Below, piece by piece: positions 21,697-33,526 of a stretch of 64,000 nucleotides of DNA. Positions within the stretch are counted from its first letter, which is position 1. Every line of letters begins with the position of its first letter. The stretch covers positions 2,323,682 to 2,387,681 of the forward strand of contig CM060856.1 in NCBI GenBank assembly GCA_030737835.1, written 5' to 3'. The position numbers and the translations under genes were made by a program. Below the pieces are notes generated by a model, which worked only from the letters and a program-made list of their open reading frames with translations, searched no databases and was not told the origin of the DNA. The DNA comes from Acorus gramineus (Eukaryota; Streptophyta; Magnoliopsida; Acorales; Acoraceae).

Positions 21697-22923
21697 TGTC
21701 GGTATCGGATTTCGGGGAAAGGAAAGAAAGGGGCCCTCTCTTCCTCCTCTCCGGTCCTCCGGTGGTCTGTGCGTGTGTGGGTTCTTCAGAGGCTCGGATC
21801 CGGAGAGCTGCGCCTTGGCGGGCTCGGTCAGATCGTCTCTCGGAAGGGGTGGGTGGTTTGGTTGTTCGTTCCTGGCTGAGGCGGCCGATGGCTCCTCAGG
21901 AGGATTCAGGTGTGGTTGTGATCCCCATCTACTTTTCTAAAAAGAATCAGGAAAAGTTGGGGCGGATTTGATCGCCTTCGTGGGGGAGTTTGTGGGGTCT
22001 CCGCTCTGAGACACGGATATGCCGTACACAGAGGTGAAGACAGGGATCCTCTTCTGCTTCGGGAACCTGACTAAAGGAGAATTGGGACTCAGGTGTGCTA
22101 GGGGAAGGGCCAGCCAGTTAAGTTTATCCGCCTGGTGGGGGGCGGCTGGTTGGGAGTAGCCGCCTGGTGTCTGGTTCAATTTGGGCAGAACCTGGGTAGG
22201 AAATGGGTTAGGGTTTGGGTTTGGGTTTGGTTTTGGCAGAGGTTAAACTGAATTTAACCTGGGTTTTGGAGAGTGGTTTGGAGAGTGGGGGGTGTAGGCT
22301 TGATGGTTGGGAATGGGTTGTTGGAGGTTATTGATGGGTATTGATTATGAAATTGATGATGGATATGAATTGGTTGCCCCCTATTTATAGTAAAAAAGGG
22401 GTATAGGAATGTCCACTGGACAATAGATCAAAATGGGTAATAAGGTGCTTGATTTGAACTCCCATTAGATCTTTGTTCTCTAACAAATGTCTAGGTGAGG
22501 GGTGCCTAATGGTGTTTAGCTGCCCGATGAGGGGCGGCTACTCTCAGGTAGCCGCCCCCATCATAATTTGCCATACGTTCCATTTCTGACAAGCGGTGGC
22601 TTGGGTTGGTTACTAAGGATGAACCGGCTAAGATGGAACGGCTAGAAGGGACAATCCGCCGCAATCATGCTTGCTTTATGTCCCATCTAGGAAGGCGGCT
22701 TGTCAGGGGGGCGACTAGTTGGAACTGACCTCTCGGAATGGGGCGGCTACTCTAAGGTAGCCACCCCTATCCACGTCCTAGGTTTTCCTAAGGTTTTGGA
22801 CCAGGGTTTCCGGTCTTGGTTCTTAAGAGTGTTTTCTATTAGATGTCCAAAATATGGCTGTTTTTCCAATATTAATTGAAGTAAATTTCATTTCTTTAGA
22901 CTGTCAAAATTAGGGTATCTATA
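21697..22923 (-). mobile_element. TAT-1 copy b, 5' LTR (1227 bp), reversed
   Basis: Read on the minus strand it starts TATAGATACCCTAATTTTGA (one change from TGTAGATACC) and ends CCGACA. It is followed by the same TGGCGATCAC primer-binding-like site (21675-21693), minisatellite and gag start as copy a. With the gag fragment it makes the 5' end of a reversed element truncated at 21213. Confidence 0.85.
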
Positions 22924-23215
22924 GTGTGGTCCCGGGAGCCTCCACCTCGACCTCGTCGGGATCGTCCATCCCATCGTTGTCTTCCTCCTCATCATCCCCC
23001 TCCTCCCCAGCCATGGCCTCCTCGTCCTCAACCTCAGCACCAGCCCTCGAGGCCCCTATGTCCACACCCACGGCCTCTTTGGCCCCAACTCCAACACCCT
23101 CGCCTTCCTCTGTGCCCACTACACCAAAGGCCAACGCCTCAAAGGCACCCATGGCCCTTCTCTCCTCCTCCTCTGCTCTAGCCTCCGTAGCCTCTCTATC
23201 TAACATCCCTACGAT
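22924..23215 (+). pseudogene. Ser/Pro/Thr-rich ORF, left half
   Basis: An open frame from 22926 encodes a low-complexity Ser/Pro/Ala/Thr protein (STSAPALEAPMSTPTASLAP). It is cut by the CHR-A element at 23215/23216 and resumes at 33083 in similar composition. There is no recognised domain. It sits next to the TAT-1 copy b LTR, in the opposite sense to it. It could be an accessory frame of a Tat element, or spacer with biased composition. Confidence 0.35.
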
Positions 23216-24154
23216 TGTTGTGCCTGTGTCATTTTGGAGCGCTCTGTTTGAAAATTGGGGTACATAATTTTTTTTCTTATAAGTTATGTATTCCTGATTT
23301 GGTATTTGGATTTGATTTTGTTAAAATCCAAGATGAAGAGGTTTAAATATGAGTTTACTATGAGATGTCCAGTTTTGAGTTAGCTTTGGCACAGAAGTGG
23401 AATTAGATCAACTGGATTCCTATAGTAAAAGTTATGGGTATTTTTCCAAGTATACCCCGGGGATGGAAATTCTGGCAGCAGCCCTGCTCGATGTTTAGCT
23501 CTAATTTCGGAATAGCTGGAGAGATTATTTGATCTTGTCATAAACATGAAAGTTGTAGATAATCTTCTTAGCTTTCCATCGGTCTTAGAATCAAGCAATT
23601 CGGAGCTGTATCGGGGAAGTTATGGCTGTTCCAGTGAAGCTTGCGCAGAATTTCTAGTCGAAGGACGACTTAGTCTTTCCCTCTTTAGATATTTTGATAA
23701 ATATCTCCTCTCTCTCTCTTCCCCTCTCACTCCCCTCGTCGACCAGCATTTCTGGTCCCTCTCACTCCCACACAAAGCCCCCATGTGTTTGTGTTTTTGC
23801 CTAAGAGAGATGGTGAAGGAGGTGGTGCTTGTGCATGAGGGTTTGTTCAAGTGTTGTGTGTTGTGTTTGTTCCCCTCTCTCTCAAGCTCCCTTTGCATGT
23901 CCCCCCCCTGTTTTGCTGCCATGGAGGGCTGAGGAGGCCGAGGAGAGGTGGTGGTGGTGGTGGTGGTCCTGGTGGCGGCGTTTCGGTGCGCGAAGGGCCC
24001 CCGAACCCCCCTTTCGTTCCCCTTCCAAGGTGAGCTCCTCCCCTTCTTTCTTGGTTTTCTTGGCTTAAGGGGTTGGTTGGGAGGTCATGCATGCTAGGTA
24101 GTTGGGTTAGGGTGTGTGTGAGGGGTTGGGAAGGGTGAAAAAGGGGTTAGGATG

Positions 24155-24735
24155 GCTTGGGCGCTCGCAGGCGCGCGCAGGCGGGCGCTGGGGGGCACAG
24201 TCGGGCGCGCAGTCGCGTGCGGGTGAGTGCGTGCGGGTGCACAGGTGCGCGCGGGAGTGCGCGCGGGTGCGCGCTGGTGCAGGCACGAGCGAGGTGCGCG
24301 CGGGTGCGCGCGAGTGCGGGCGGGCACGCGCGTGGGCAGGGCGCCTGGGCGCGGGGCAGGGATCCTGGGCATGCGCCTGGGCGTGGAGCTGGGGACCAGT
24401 GCGCGCGCGTGCGTGCGTGCGCAGGCGTGCGCATGCTGGGGCGTGGCAGGGTGCTGCGCAGGGGGCGCAATGCACGCAGGGGCGTGCTGGGCTGGACGCG
24501 CAGTGCGCGTCGGCGCGCGCGAGCATGCGCGTGCGTGCGGCAGCGCGTCTGGGCGCGCGGGCAGGCGCGCAGCAGTGCGCCGATGGTGCCGGGGTGTGTG
24601 CGTGCATGCGCATTCATGCGTGCGCGTGCGGGGGGCCATGCGTGTGGCTGCCCGGGGGTTCGGATAGGTGTCGGGGAACTCAGACTCGCGTGCGTACGCG
24701 CATGCTCGCATGCGTGCGAGCCCGTATGCATGCTT
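24155..24735 (+). repeat. GC-rich alternating block, 5' LTR of CHR-A
   Basis: GCGCG/GTGCG-type sequence between donor 24030 and microexon 24816. Open frames on both strands here are not called as genes. Confidence 0.8.
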
Positions 24736-24815
24736 ATCTGAGTTTTGGGTATTTCTAAGCATTTCTTTGTATAAATTGTGTTGTTTCTCACCAGTTGGAT
24801 GCCCCTACCTTGCAG

Positions 24816-24854
24816 ATCTCGTCAGATGGGATGCTCGAGGTCCCGGGTCGTAAG
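24816..24854 (+). other. Candidate 39-bp microexon, 5' LTR of CHR-A
   Basis: Bounded by CCTTGCAG and GTGAGTGG. It differs from the copy at 7486 by a few substitutions that leave the splice-like borders intact. Confidence 0.45.
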
Positions 24855-26836
24855 GTGAGTGGTTTGATTCCAATCCCCCCCCCCTCTCTAGGGATGCGCT
24901 CGACCCACGTAGACGCGCGTCGCGCATCGATGGGGTCCCCTAGCTATTATATGTAGATGCTATGCATGCACCCTTATATGATCAATATGATGCTATGCAT
25001 GCCACCCTAGACTTGTATGCTAGGGATATGCACCCATACATCATGTATAGAGGCCTGTACATGCCTGGACACCATGTCCTGTACTTAAAGTCCTTGATCT
25101 ATGTATGCATGATCATTATGTAGTATCCATGCCACCCTAGACTCTGTATGTTAGGGATACTTTCCCCTTATGATATGTGTAAAGGCCAATGCATCCTGTC
25201 ACTATGTTTTCATGCTAGGAAAGCCTCGATCTGTGCATGTTCCCATTTAGTTTAATTTGTTTAAATCAAGATGGGATTGTGGGATTATATTGTTATTAGC
25301 GATGTGATTATATTGTTATTAGCATGCCTTAGTGAATATTATAACCTTGTTGTTATAATATATGCTTCCCCGCATCTTAGTTATGCGCCCTGGAGGAATT
25401 CTGAAGAATTCATGTCATTTGTAGAGTTGAGATCGGTGTCGGCGGATCCAAGTGGATCGTATCCGTGTGGGTAGGCTGTTTCTGTTCCCTTCGTTGGATC
25501 CATATAGAGATTGCCCCAGCGTTAGACAGGCCTCCTGACAGAGGGCTCCCATCAGTAGGCACCTCCTGATTTGGGTTCGGACTATGCTGAATTGTGGGAG
25601 CGGACCAGGCAGCCTACGGAGTGGAGGAGAGACTATCGGTGGACCAAGGGTGATTAACAGCCTAGTCAGTCCCAAAAGTCCATGTTACCCTGTGAGGGTG
25701 AGGGTGTGGTGGGTCGGCGATGTAGCGACCCATTGGATTGTGTAGTTATTGCCACTTAGAGATTATAAATGATTTGAGGTTAATTTGATTTGTGATGCAT
25801 AGTTGGTGCCATTCACTGAGTGTGTGGCCAGGTAGAGGCTACCCGGAAGAGGGTTAACGAATGATGTCGCGAGCGTGGAATCGTTCTCCCCTTCGTTGGA
25901 TCCGTGTAGTGACATCCCCGACGTTAGAGGCCAGGGAGAGGCTACCGGTGGACCAGGGGTGTAGAGCAGTCTACGTCTCTCCCAAAGTCCCAAGATGTCT
26001 CCTTTCAGGAGTGAGGGGTGGATGAGGCGAAGACGCGTCCATCGTGACCCATTCGTCGTTCGACCGTTCCCATAGATGTTGGGTGAGGTCTTGTGATCGA
26101 TGTTGAGGGACATCGATGGGCGATTGTCTAGATGTAGATGATCCAATAGTGTTGAGGAGACCAGTAAGTCCGGGTCTCTTCGACCGACGGCATGGTCCGT
26201 AGACCAGTAAATCCGGGTCTCTTCGACCGACGGTATGGTCTCTCCCCATAAGTCCCAAAAGACTCCTTTCGGGAGTGAGGGTGGGGGTGAGGTTGGTCGC
26301 GCCGCCGCGTGACCCAGTGATCATTGGGTTTCTACCCATGTTTTTCCTTGAAAAAGGGAACTGATTTATGTATTGATCTGTAGATGGTGATTGGTTTCCA
26401 GCCACTCACTGAGCTTGTAGCTCACCCCTCGCATACTGTTTCTTTTCAGGGGCAGTGTTGGGCGTGGAGCTGGAGCTTTCCTGTGGCGTGGTCTTATGGG
26501 CGTGGAGCGTTCTTCCGGCGGGTGGCGAGTGCGAGGCTGTCAGCATTCCTAGAGTCTTTTATGCTTTGTAAATCGTGCATGTGGCACAGGTTGTATTTTC
26601 TTTGGTCTAGACTTGGCTTCCACAAGACATTGATTGTGTATTCGGGTCTGTAATAATGTTTTTGATTTACAGACATTGTTATATATTATGCTTCCGCTTT
26701 TCAGTCAGTTATCATTATCTTGCTTTGCTGCCTTGTGTATTGTTGTTGGTGTCCTTATTGACCTCAGGTATTGATAACTGATATTATATTTTATTATTGC
26801 CACGTCTCGGGGACGCCTGGGGCGTGACAATAAAGG

Positions 26837-26849
26837 TGGTATCAGAGCC
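26837..26849 (+). other. Primer binding site of CHR-A (initiator tRNA-Met type)
   Basis: TGGTATCAGAGCC lies 7 bases after the LTR end. This is the standard plant retroelement site pairing with initiator tRNA-Met. Confidence 0.9.
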
Positions 26850-26929
26850 TAAGTCTAGTCGTATAGATGATGAGTCGTAGGATTGTCATCCGAGTACTCT
26901 TGTTTTAGAAGTTATCTTACGTTGCTGAC

Positions 26930-27470
26930 ATGCCTCCTCGCATCCGTTGACGTGGACGTTCCCCCTGGACTCACCCTTAAGTTGTCGACTGGGTCGATTG
27001 ATAGGGTCAGTTGTTAGATCTCTTGTGCGGGATTAAGGTTTGGGTAGGAAATTCCAGCCCAGTAGTGTGAAAGTGATGAATTGGTTGCAATTCTAAGGTA
27101 TGGATTGCGTCTCGATAATGGAGCTCTTTCCTGTGTATCGGTATCGCTGGTAACCATGGAGTTCGCGTGCGGCGCCAGTGTAAAGTGTTGAGGATGTGGA
27201 GTATTGCTCATTAAGGGATGATGTCTTCTTCTAGACTTCCTACTCTGGATAAGGGGCCTTGCAGGGTCAGCGTTGAGACCCGGGCTAGGGTACTCCGTGT
27301 TCCTTGTTTGGTTGTCGGGATATCCTATATCGGGACCTCATGGTGCCCTGACAAGGTTTTTTTCCCAGTCAAGGACTACCTTAGAAGCATCAAATTGATG
27401 GTGGATTTTTCCCTCTCACTTGGAAGGTGCTGTAGCGAGTGGTGATGCGTACGATCGGGATTGGGTGCGT
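26930..27470 (+). pseudogene. gag: CHR-A gag remnant and foreign module
   Basis: An ATG at 26930 reads MPPRIR and then stops, resembling the MPPR gag starts of chromoviruses. No gag core or zinc knuckle follows. Instead, 27243-27370 matches the 140-bp module of the CHR-C LTRs. Most of gag and protease has been lost by deletion. Confidence 0.5.
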
Positions 27471-28039
27471 CCTATTGCAGCTCAGTGGGCGATCGCTAGT
27501 GGACAGGGTTCCATAGTGGCATCTGGAGTCGCTTCGATATATCATTGTGCGTTGTAGCTGCCCGGTTGAGGCCAGAGCCCTGTGAGGTGCTCCCAGATGC
27601 TATGCTTGTTGGTGCGCCCATATGGCAGAGATAGCGGGCTTGGGAGGCTACCAGGTAGAGGCCACACCGGGAGAGTGCTGCTAAATAATGTCGAGAGCGT
27701 GGACTCCCCGTGATAAATCTGCCCATGGAGTGCAGGATGCTGGAGTTCCAATGGTTATTGATGAGCGACCTATCTCTGGCGGCATGTGAAGCACAGTTGT
27801 GGATACTGTCGCGTTTTGCCCCACATTGGTCGCGAATAAGGAGACGCGATGCTAGCGTTCGTGATGGGACTCAACCGCCCTATCAGATAGATGACGTCGC
27901 ATAGGCATTGTCGAGGTTCGACGACCCCTTATTGCTTGTCTGTGGATTAAGTACGGTTGAGCGGCTTACCAAGCGTGTAAGTGTCATCATGAGTGCCAGC
28001 CATGCTCGAGGAGCAGAACCTGGACTTAATTGTTCGAGG

Positions 28040-28300
28040 TGTTGTTTTGATCTCCCCGTGGAGGTTGAAGATCAATTACCCTTGCCGCGAATCGATGATC
28101 TGTTTGACCAGCTCTGGGAGCCAGTGTCTTCTCTTAGATCGATCTTCGCACAAGGGTACCACAAGTTAGAGATCCGAGAGTTGGACATCCCGTAGATGGC
28201 CTTTCGTGACCGTTCAGGCACTACGAGTTTTAAGTACTGCCGTCCGGTGTCGACGAATGCGCTGGATGCCTTCGGGGATCTCAAAAGTTTTATTGGGCCT
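28040..28300 (+). pseudogene. pol: CHR-A reverse transcriptase fragment
   Basis: The frame up to 28195 contains LPLPRIDDLFDQL, GYHKLEIRELDIP and, after a TAG, MAFRDRSGTTSF and STNALDAF. These are the finger/palm landmarks of Ty3 reverse transcriptase (the PRIDDLFDQL, GYHQL and AFRTRYGHYEF-type stretches), followed by a decayed NAP motif. The YxDD catalytic box is not visible. Stops and changed landmark residues make it non-functional. Confidence 0.8.
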
Positions 28301-28499
28301 CCGTGGACTACTTTGAGGTAGTCTTCATTGAGATTGCTGTGGTGTGATGAAAAAGGTGATATGGGTGACCTTGTTTCCCCAGGTTGGCATGCCCTCAGGC
28401 AAAGTTTGAGAATCATCATTGAGTGGAAAGCGTCAGTCCATCGAGATTTCCTTAGTGGACGTGGGAGTGGGTTATCGGGGATTGTTGCGGACTCGCTAA

Positions 28500-29165
28500 T
28501 GTCACGTTCGGGTAGCGACGCCGTCTAGGTGATCATTGACCGACTGACTAAGTCCGCGTTTCCCTCCCTATCCGACTGATTGAGTCTCTGGACGCCTTGA
28601 CGTGGGTTTTCACCTTCGCGATTGTTCGTCTTCATGGCACTCCAGTCGGCGCTATTTTCGGTTGAGACGTGAGGGTTACTTTGAGGTTGTGGCGCAGCCT
28701 TTGGCGCGAGCCTCCATTTAAGTATAGCGTTTCATCGCCGATGGACAGCCAGACAAAGAGGACGATTCAGACCTTGGAGGACATGCTATGTGCCTGCGTG
28801 CTCGATGATGAGGGCAGTTGGGTGAGGCACCACCCATTAGTTGGGGTATGCCTGCAAGCGACTGCCATTCGAGCACCCAGATGGATCTGTGAAAGGCACT
28901 CTACAGGCGCAGTTTATACCTCCCTTGTGTTGGGACGGTTGAGGAGCGCCAATTGGAGGGGCCATAAGTTAGTTGTTTGACCTTGCGGTGGCCGGTTGGT
29001 TCGTGTGTACATCTGCACCTCCCAGAACCGACAGAAGGGCTACCCAGGTCATCATCGCCAGGGGCTTACCTTTGGGTTTGGCGACCGTATTTTCAAGAAG
29101 GTGTCCTGGTTAAAGGGCATCCTACGTGTCGACGTTCGGGGCAAGCTGAGTTGGCTCTTTAATGG
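28500..29165 (+). pseudogene. pol: CHR-A integrase remnant
   Basis: Around 28740-28840 the peptide QTKRTIQTLEDMLCACVLD matches the end of the Ty3 integrase core. Around 29020-29160 QKGYPGHHRQGLTFGFGDRI and GKLSWLFNGTV match the integrase C-terminal GPY/F-type region. Frames change between these parts. The HHCC zinc finger and complete DDE set are not visible. Confidence 0.75.
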
Positions 29166-29299
29166 GACTGTTTCTCGTCATTGAGTGGATTGGGGAGGTG
29201 GCTTGTCATGTAGCCTTTCCCCCACCGCTGGCTCATGCCCACGACGTCGTCCTTGTCTCATGACCGAGGCGTTATGTCCAGGATCCTGCTCATGTCATT

Positions 29300-29515
29300 C
29301 TGTTCGACCGCCTCATCCTCGAGGTGGATTTGTCGTTCGTGGAGCAGTGGATCGAGGTCAAGGACAAGCATGAGAAGAGGCTCCACGCTAAGACCGTTCC
29401 TTTGATTATAGTGTGTTGGTAGCGCCAGTCCGGTGCAAAGACCACTTGGGAGAAAAAGGTCTATGCATGATACTTTCGGTCTTCCCTTTGGGTTTCCTTA
29501 AATTTCGAGGACTAA
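29300..29515 (+). pseudogene. pol: CHR-A chromodomain-like tail
   Basis: Broken frames read VDLSFVEQWIEVKDKHEK, then TVPLIIVCW and TTWEKK, followed by NFED just before the polypurine tract. Chromoviruses carry a chromodomain here that may guide insertion to certain chromatin. A stop replaces a residue after the tryptophan of the second segment. Confidence 0.65.
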
Positions 29516-29522
29516 ATTTCCT

Positions 29523-29535
29523 AAGGGGGGAAGAA
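29523..29535 (+). other. Polypurine tract of CHR-A
   Basis: AAGGGGGGAAGAA directly abuts the 3' LTR start at 29536, as expected for plus-strand priming. Confidence 0.9.
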
Positions 29536-30487
29536 TGTTGTGCCTGTGTCATTTGGAGCGCTCTGTTTGAAAATTGGGGTACATAATTTTTTTTCTTATA
29601 AGTTATGTATTCCTGATTTGGTATTTGGATTTGATTTTGTTAAAATCCAAGATGAAGAGGTTTAAATATGAGTTTACTATGAGATGTCCAGTTTTGAGTT
29701 AGCTTTCGTACAGAAGTGGAATTAGATCAACTGGATTCCTGTAGTAAAAGTTATGGGTATTTTTCCAAGTATACCCCGGGGATGGAAATTCTGGCAGCAG
29801 CCCTGCTCGATGTTTAGCTCTAATTTTGGAATAGCTGGAGAGATTATTTGATCTTGTCATAAACATGAAAGTTGTAGATAATCTTCTTAGCTTTCCATCG
29901 GTCTTGGAATCAAGCAATTCGGAGCTGTATCGGGGAAGTTATGGCTGTTCCAGTGAAGCTTGCGCAGAATTTCTAGTCGAAGGGTAACTTAGTCTTTCCC
30001 TCTTAAGATATTTTGATAAATATCTCTCTCTCTCTCTCTTCCCCTCTCACTCCCCTCGTCGACCAGCATTTCTGGTCCCTCTCCCTCCCACACAAAGCCC
30101 CCCATGTGTTTTTGTTTTTGCCTAAGAGAGATGGTGAAGGAAGTGGTGCTTGTGCATGAGGGTTTGTTCAAGTGTTGTGTGTTGTGTTTGTTCCCCTCTC
30201 TCTCAAGCTCCGTTTGCATGTTCCCCCCCCCCTGTTTTGCTGCCATGGAGGGCTGAGGAGGCCGAGGAGAGGTGGTGGTGGTGGTGGTGGTCCGGTGGCG
30301 GCGTTTCGGTGCGCGAAGGGCCCCCGAACCTCCCCCTTTCGTTCCCCTTCCAAGGTGAGCTCCTCCCCTTCTTTTCTTGGTTTTCTTGGCTTAAGGGGTT
30401 GGTTGGGAGGTCATGCATGCTAGGTAGATGGGTTAGGGTGTGTGTGAGGGGTGGGAAAGGGTTAAAATGAGGTTAGGATGGCTTGGG

Positions 30488-30975
30488 TGCGCGCTGGGGG
30501 TTGTCTGCGGCGTGCGCGCGCAGGCGCGCGTGCAGGCGGGCGCGTCGTTGCGCGCGCGTGAGTGCGCGCGGGTGCACGCGGGTGCACGCGCGAGCGGGGG
30601 TGCGCGCGAGTGTGCGCAGGCGCGCGCGCGGGCAGGGCGCCTGGGCGCGTTGAGCTGGGGACCAGTGCGCGCGCGTGCGTGCGTGCGCGTGCGTGTGCGT
30701 GCTGGGGCGTGCGCAGGGTGCTGCGCGGGGGGCGCAGTGCGCGCGGGGGCGCGCTGGGCTGGACGCGCAGTGCGCGTGCGTGCGGCAGCGCGTCTAGGCG
30801 CGCAGGCAGGCGCGTGGCAGTGCGCCGATGGTGCCGGGGTGTGTGCGTGCGTGCGCATTCGTGCGTGCGCGTGCGGGGGGCCATGCGTGTGGCTGCCCGG
30901 GGGTTCGGGTAGGTGTCGGGGCACTCGGACTCGCGTGCGTACGCGCGTGCTCGCATGCGTGCGAGCCCGTATGCA
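30488..30975 (+). repeat. GC-rich alternating block, 3' LTR of CHR-A
   Basis: Same nature and place as 24155-24735 but about 90 bp shorter, showing that this block changes length between sister LTRs. Confidence 0.8.
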
Positions 30976-31060
30976 TGCTTATCTGAGTTTTGGGTATTTC
31001 TAAGCATTTCTTTGTATAAATTGTGTTGTTTCTCACCAGTTGGATGCCCCTACCTTGTAG

Positions 31061-31099
31061 ATCTCGTCAGATGGGATGCGCGAGGTCCCGGGTCGTAAG
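31061..31099 (+). other. Candidate 39-bp microexon, 3' LTR of CHR-A
   Basis: Bounded by CCTTGTAG (AG kept although the C is changed) and GTGAGTGG. Confidence 0.45.
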
Positions 31100-33082
31100 G
31101 TGAGTGGTTTGATTCCAATCCCCCCCCCCCCCTCTCTAGGGATGCGCTCGACCCGCGTAGACGCGCGTCGCGCATCGATGGGGTCCCCTAGCTATTATAT
31201 GTAGAAGCTATGCATGCACCCTTATATGAGCAATATGATGCTATGCATGCCACCCTAGACTTGTATGCTAGGAATATGCACCCATACATCATGTATAGAG
31301 GCCTGTACATGCCTGGACACCATGTCCTGTACTTAAAGGCCTTGATCTATGTATGCATGATCATTATGTAGTATCCATGCCACCCTAGACCCTGTATGTT
31401 AGGGATACTTGCCCCTTATGATATGTATAAAGGCCAATGCATCCTGTCACTATGTTTTCATGCTAGGAAAGCCTCGACCTATGCATGTTCCCATTTAGTT
31501 TAATTTGTTTAAATCAAGATGGATTGTGGGATTATATTGTTATTAGCGATGTGATTATATTGTTATTAGCATGCCTTAGTGAATATTATAACCTTGTGGT
31601 TATAATATATGCTTCCCCGCATCTTAGTTATGCGCCCTGGAGGAATTCTGAAGAATTCATGTTATTTGTAGAGTTGAGATCGGTTTTAGCGGATCCAAGT
31701 GGATCGTATCCGTGTGGGTAGGCTGTTTCTGTTCCCTTCGTTGGATCCGTATAGAGACTGCCCTAGCGTTAGACAGGCCTTCCTGACAGAGGGCTCCCAT
31801 CAGTAGGCACCTCCTGATTTGGGTTCGGACTGTGCTGAATTGTGGGAGCGGACCAGGCGGCCTACGGAGTGGAGGAGAGACTATCGGTGGACCAAGGGTG
31901 ATTAACAGCCTAGTCAGTCCCAAAAGCCCATGTTACCCTGTGAGGGTGAGGGTGAGGGTGTGGTGGGTCGGCGATGTAGCGACCCATTGGATTGTGTAGT
32001 TATTGCCACTTAGAGATTATAAATGATTTGAGGTTAATTTGATTTGTGATGCATAGTTGGTGCCGTTCACTGAGAGTGTGGCCAGGTAGAGGCTACCCGG
32101 AAGAGGGTTAACGAATGATGTCGCGAGCGTGGAATCGCTCTCCCATTCGTTGGATCCGTGTAGTGACGTCCCCGACGTTAGAGGCCAGGGAGAGGCTACC
32201 GGTGGACCAGGGGTGTAGAGCAGTCTAAGTCTCTCCCAAAGTCCCAAGATGTCTCCTTTCAGGAGTGAGGGTGTGGATGAGGCGAAGACGCGTCCATCGT
32301 GACCCATTCGTTGTTCGACCGTTCCCATAGATGTTGGGTTAGGTCTTGTGATCGATGTTGAGGGACATCGTTGGGCGATTGTCTAGATGTAGATGATCTA
32401 ATAGTGTTGAGGAGACCAGTAAGTCCGGGTCTCTTCGACCGATGGCATGGTCTTTAGACCAGTAAATCCGGGTCTCTTCGACCGACGGTATGGTCTCTCC
32501 CCATAAGTCCCAAAAGACTCCTTTCGGGAGTGAGGGTGGGGGTGAGGTTGGTTGCGCCGCCGCGTGACCCAGTGATCCTTGGGTTCTACCCATGTTTTTC
32601 CTTGAAAAAGGGAACTGATTTATGTATTGATCTGTAGATGGTGATTGGTTTCCAGCCACTCACTGAGCTTGTAGCTCACCCCTCGCATACTGTTTCTTTT
32701 CAGGGGCAGTGTTGGGCGTGGAGCTGGAGCTTTCCTGTGGCGTGGTCTTATGGGTGTGGAGCGTTCTTCCGGCGGGTGGCGAGCGCGAGGCTGTCAGCAT
32801 TCCTAGAGTCTTTTATGCTTTGTAAATCGTGCATGTGGCACAGGTTGTATTTCTTTGGTCTAGACTTGGCTTCCGTAGGACATTGATTGTGTATTCGGGT
32901 CTGTAATAATGTTTTTGATTTACAGACATTGTTATATATTATTCTTTCGCTTTTCAGTCAGTTATCTTTACCTTGCTTTGCTGCCTTGTGTATTGTTGTT
33001 GGTGTCCTTATTGACCTCATGTATTGATAACTGATATTACATATTATTATTGCCACATCTCGGGGACGCCTGGGGCGGGACA

Positions 33083-33526
33083 ACGATAGCATCCAAAGAT
33101 GCCCTCTCACTCTCACTAACCCCCTCGACTTCTACCGCCTCGACCGCACCCTCGGTCGACGCTTTGGCCTCCAAACCTGTGCTCTCGGCCACCACCGGTC
33201 GATCACCACGCCTCCTCATGCGTGTATACCTTATCATACTACTCCCTACCCCCGGGGCAATGCCCGAAGGCGTGCCCCCGACCTCACCCACGCTCACCAA
33301 TGGCGTCTCCGTCATTTGGGTTGTCTCCTCCGCAACCCCCCTCTCTTCGAACCATCACTCCCCAATGAGCCCGACCCCGAGACAGTCCCCCCTCTGCTCT
33401 CAGGAAGACATGAGTCACTTCATCATCGAACCCGTCCTCTTCCCCTTCGTCATCTCTCCCTATTTCACAAGAAAAAGGAGAACCCAAAAGGTTTTTAGGG
33501 TTTTGAAATCAAGAAAAAAGAGATGA
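33083..33526 (+). pseudogene. Ser/Pro/Thr-rich ORF, right half
   Basis: It continues the frame cut at 23215 (IASKDALSLSLTPSTSTAST onward) and ends at a stop near 33526 after a basic KRRTQKVFRVLKSRKKR tail. The S/T/P bias and a SNIPxxAS-like stretch across the break resemble SNIPVVAS in the frame at 36686-37010, hinting that both are pieces of one accessory ORF type. No function is proposed. Confidence 0.35.

Larger units (their letters stand above)
23216..26829 (+). mobile_element. 5' LTR of the complete CHR-A element
   Basis: Starts TGTTGTGCCTGTGTC and ends GGGGCGTGACA. It holds a donor at 24030, a GC block at about 24155-24735, a microexon at 24816-24854 and a terminal acceptor at 26449. 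A 40-bp direct duplication (GACCAGTAAGTCCGGGTCTC type) lies at about 26158-26236 and is shared with the 3' LTR. Confidence 0.95.
23216..33082 (+). mobile_element. Complete CHR-A chromovirus-type LTR retrotransposon (9867 bp)
   Basis: ACGAT occurs at 23211-23215 and 33083-33087, a perfect 5-bp target duplication. The parts in order are 5' LTR 23216-26829 (3614 bp), an iMet-type primer binding site, a decayed 2706-bp interior with gag start, reverse transcriptase, integrase and chromodomain traces, a polypurine tract, and 3' LTR 29536-33082 (3547 bp). The order RT before integrase with a chromodomain-like tail marks it as a Ty3 chromovirus, most like the Tekay/Del type. LTRs make up nearly three quarters of its length. 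The interior is too short and too broken to code for a working polyprotein. Confidence 0.95.
29536..33082 (+). mobile_element. 3' LTR of the complete CHR-A element (3547 bp)
   Basis: Starts TGTTGTGCCTGTGTC and ends GGGGCGGGACA (one change from the 5' LTR end). It holds a donor at 30355, a GC block (about 30488-30975), a microexon (31061-31099), a 40-bp duplication near 32412-32498 and an acceptor ending 32703. It is visibly similar to the 5' LTR with scattered substitutions and indels, including a shorter GC block. Confidence 0.95.

Noticed and set aside
28669..28980. Treating this frame as a separate gene
   Set aside because: It matches the integrase core end of the CHR-A element in order with neighbouring fragments, so it is a piece of decayed pol.
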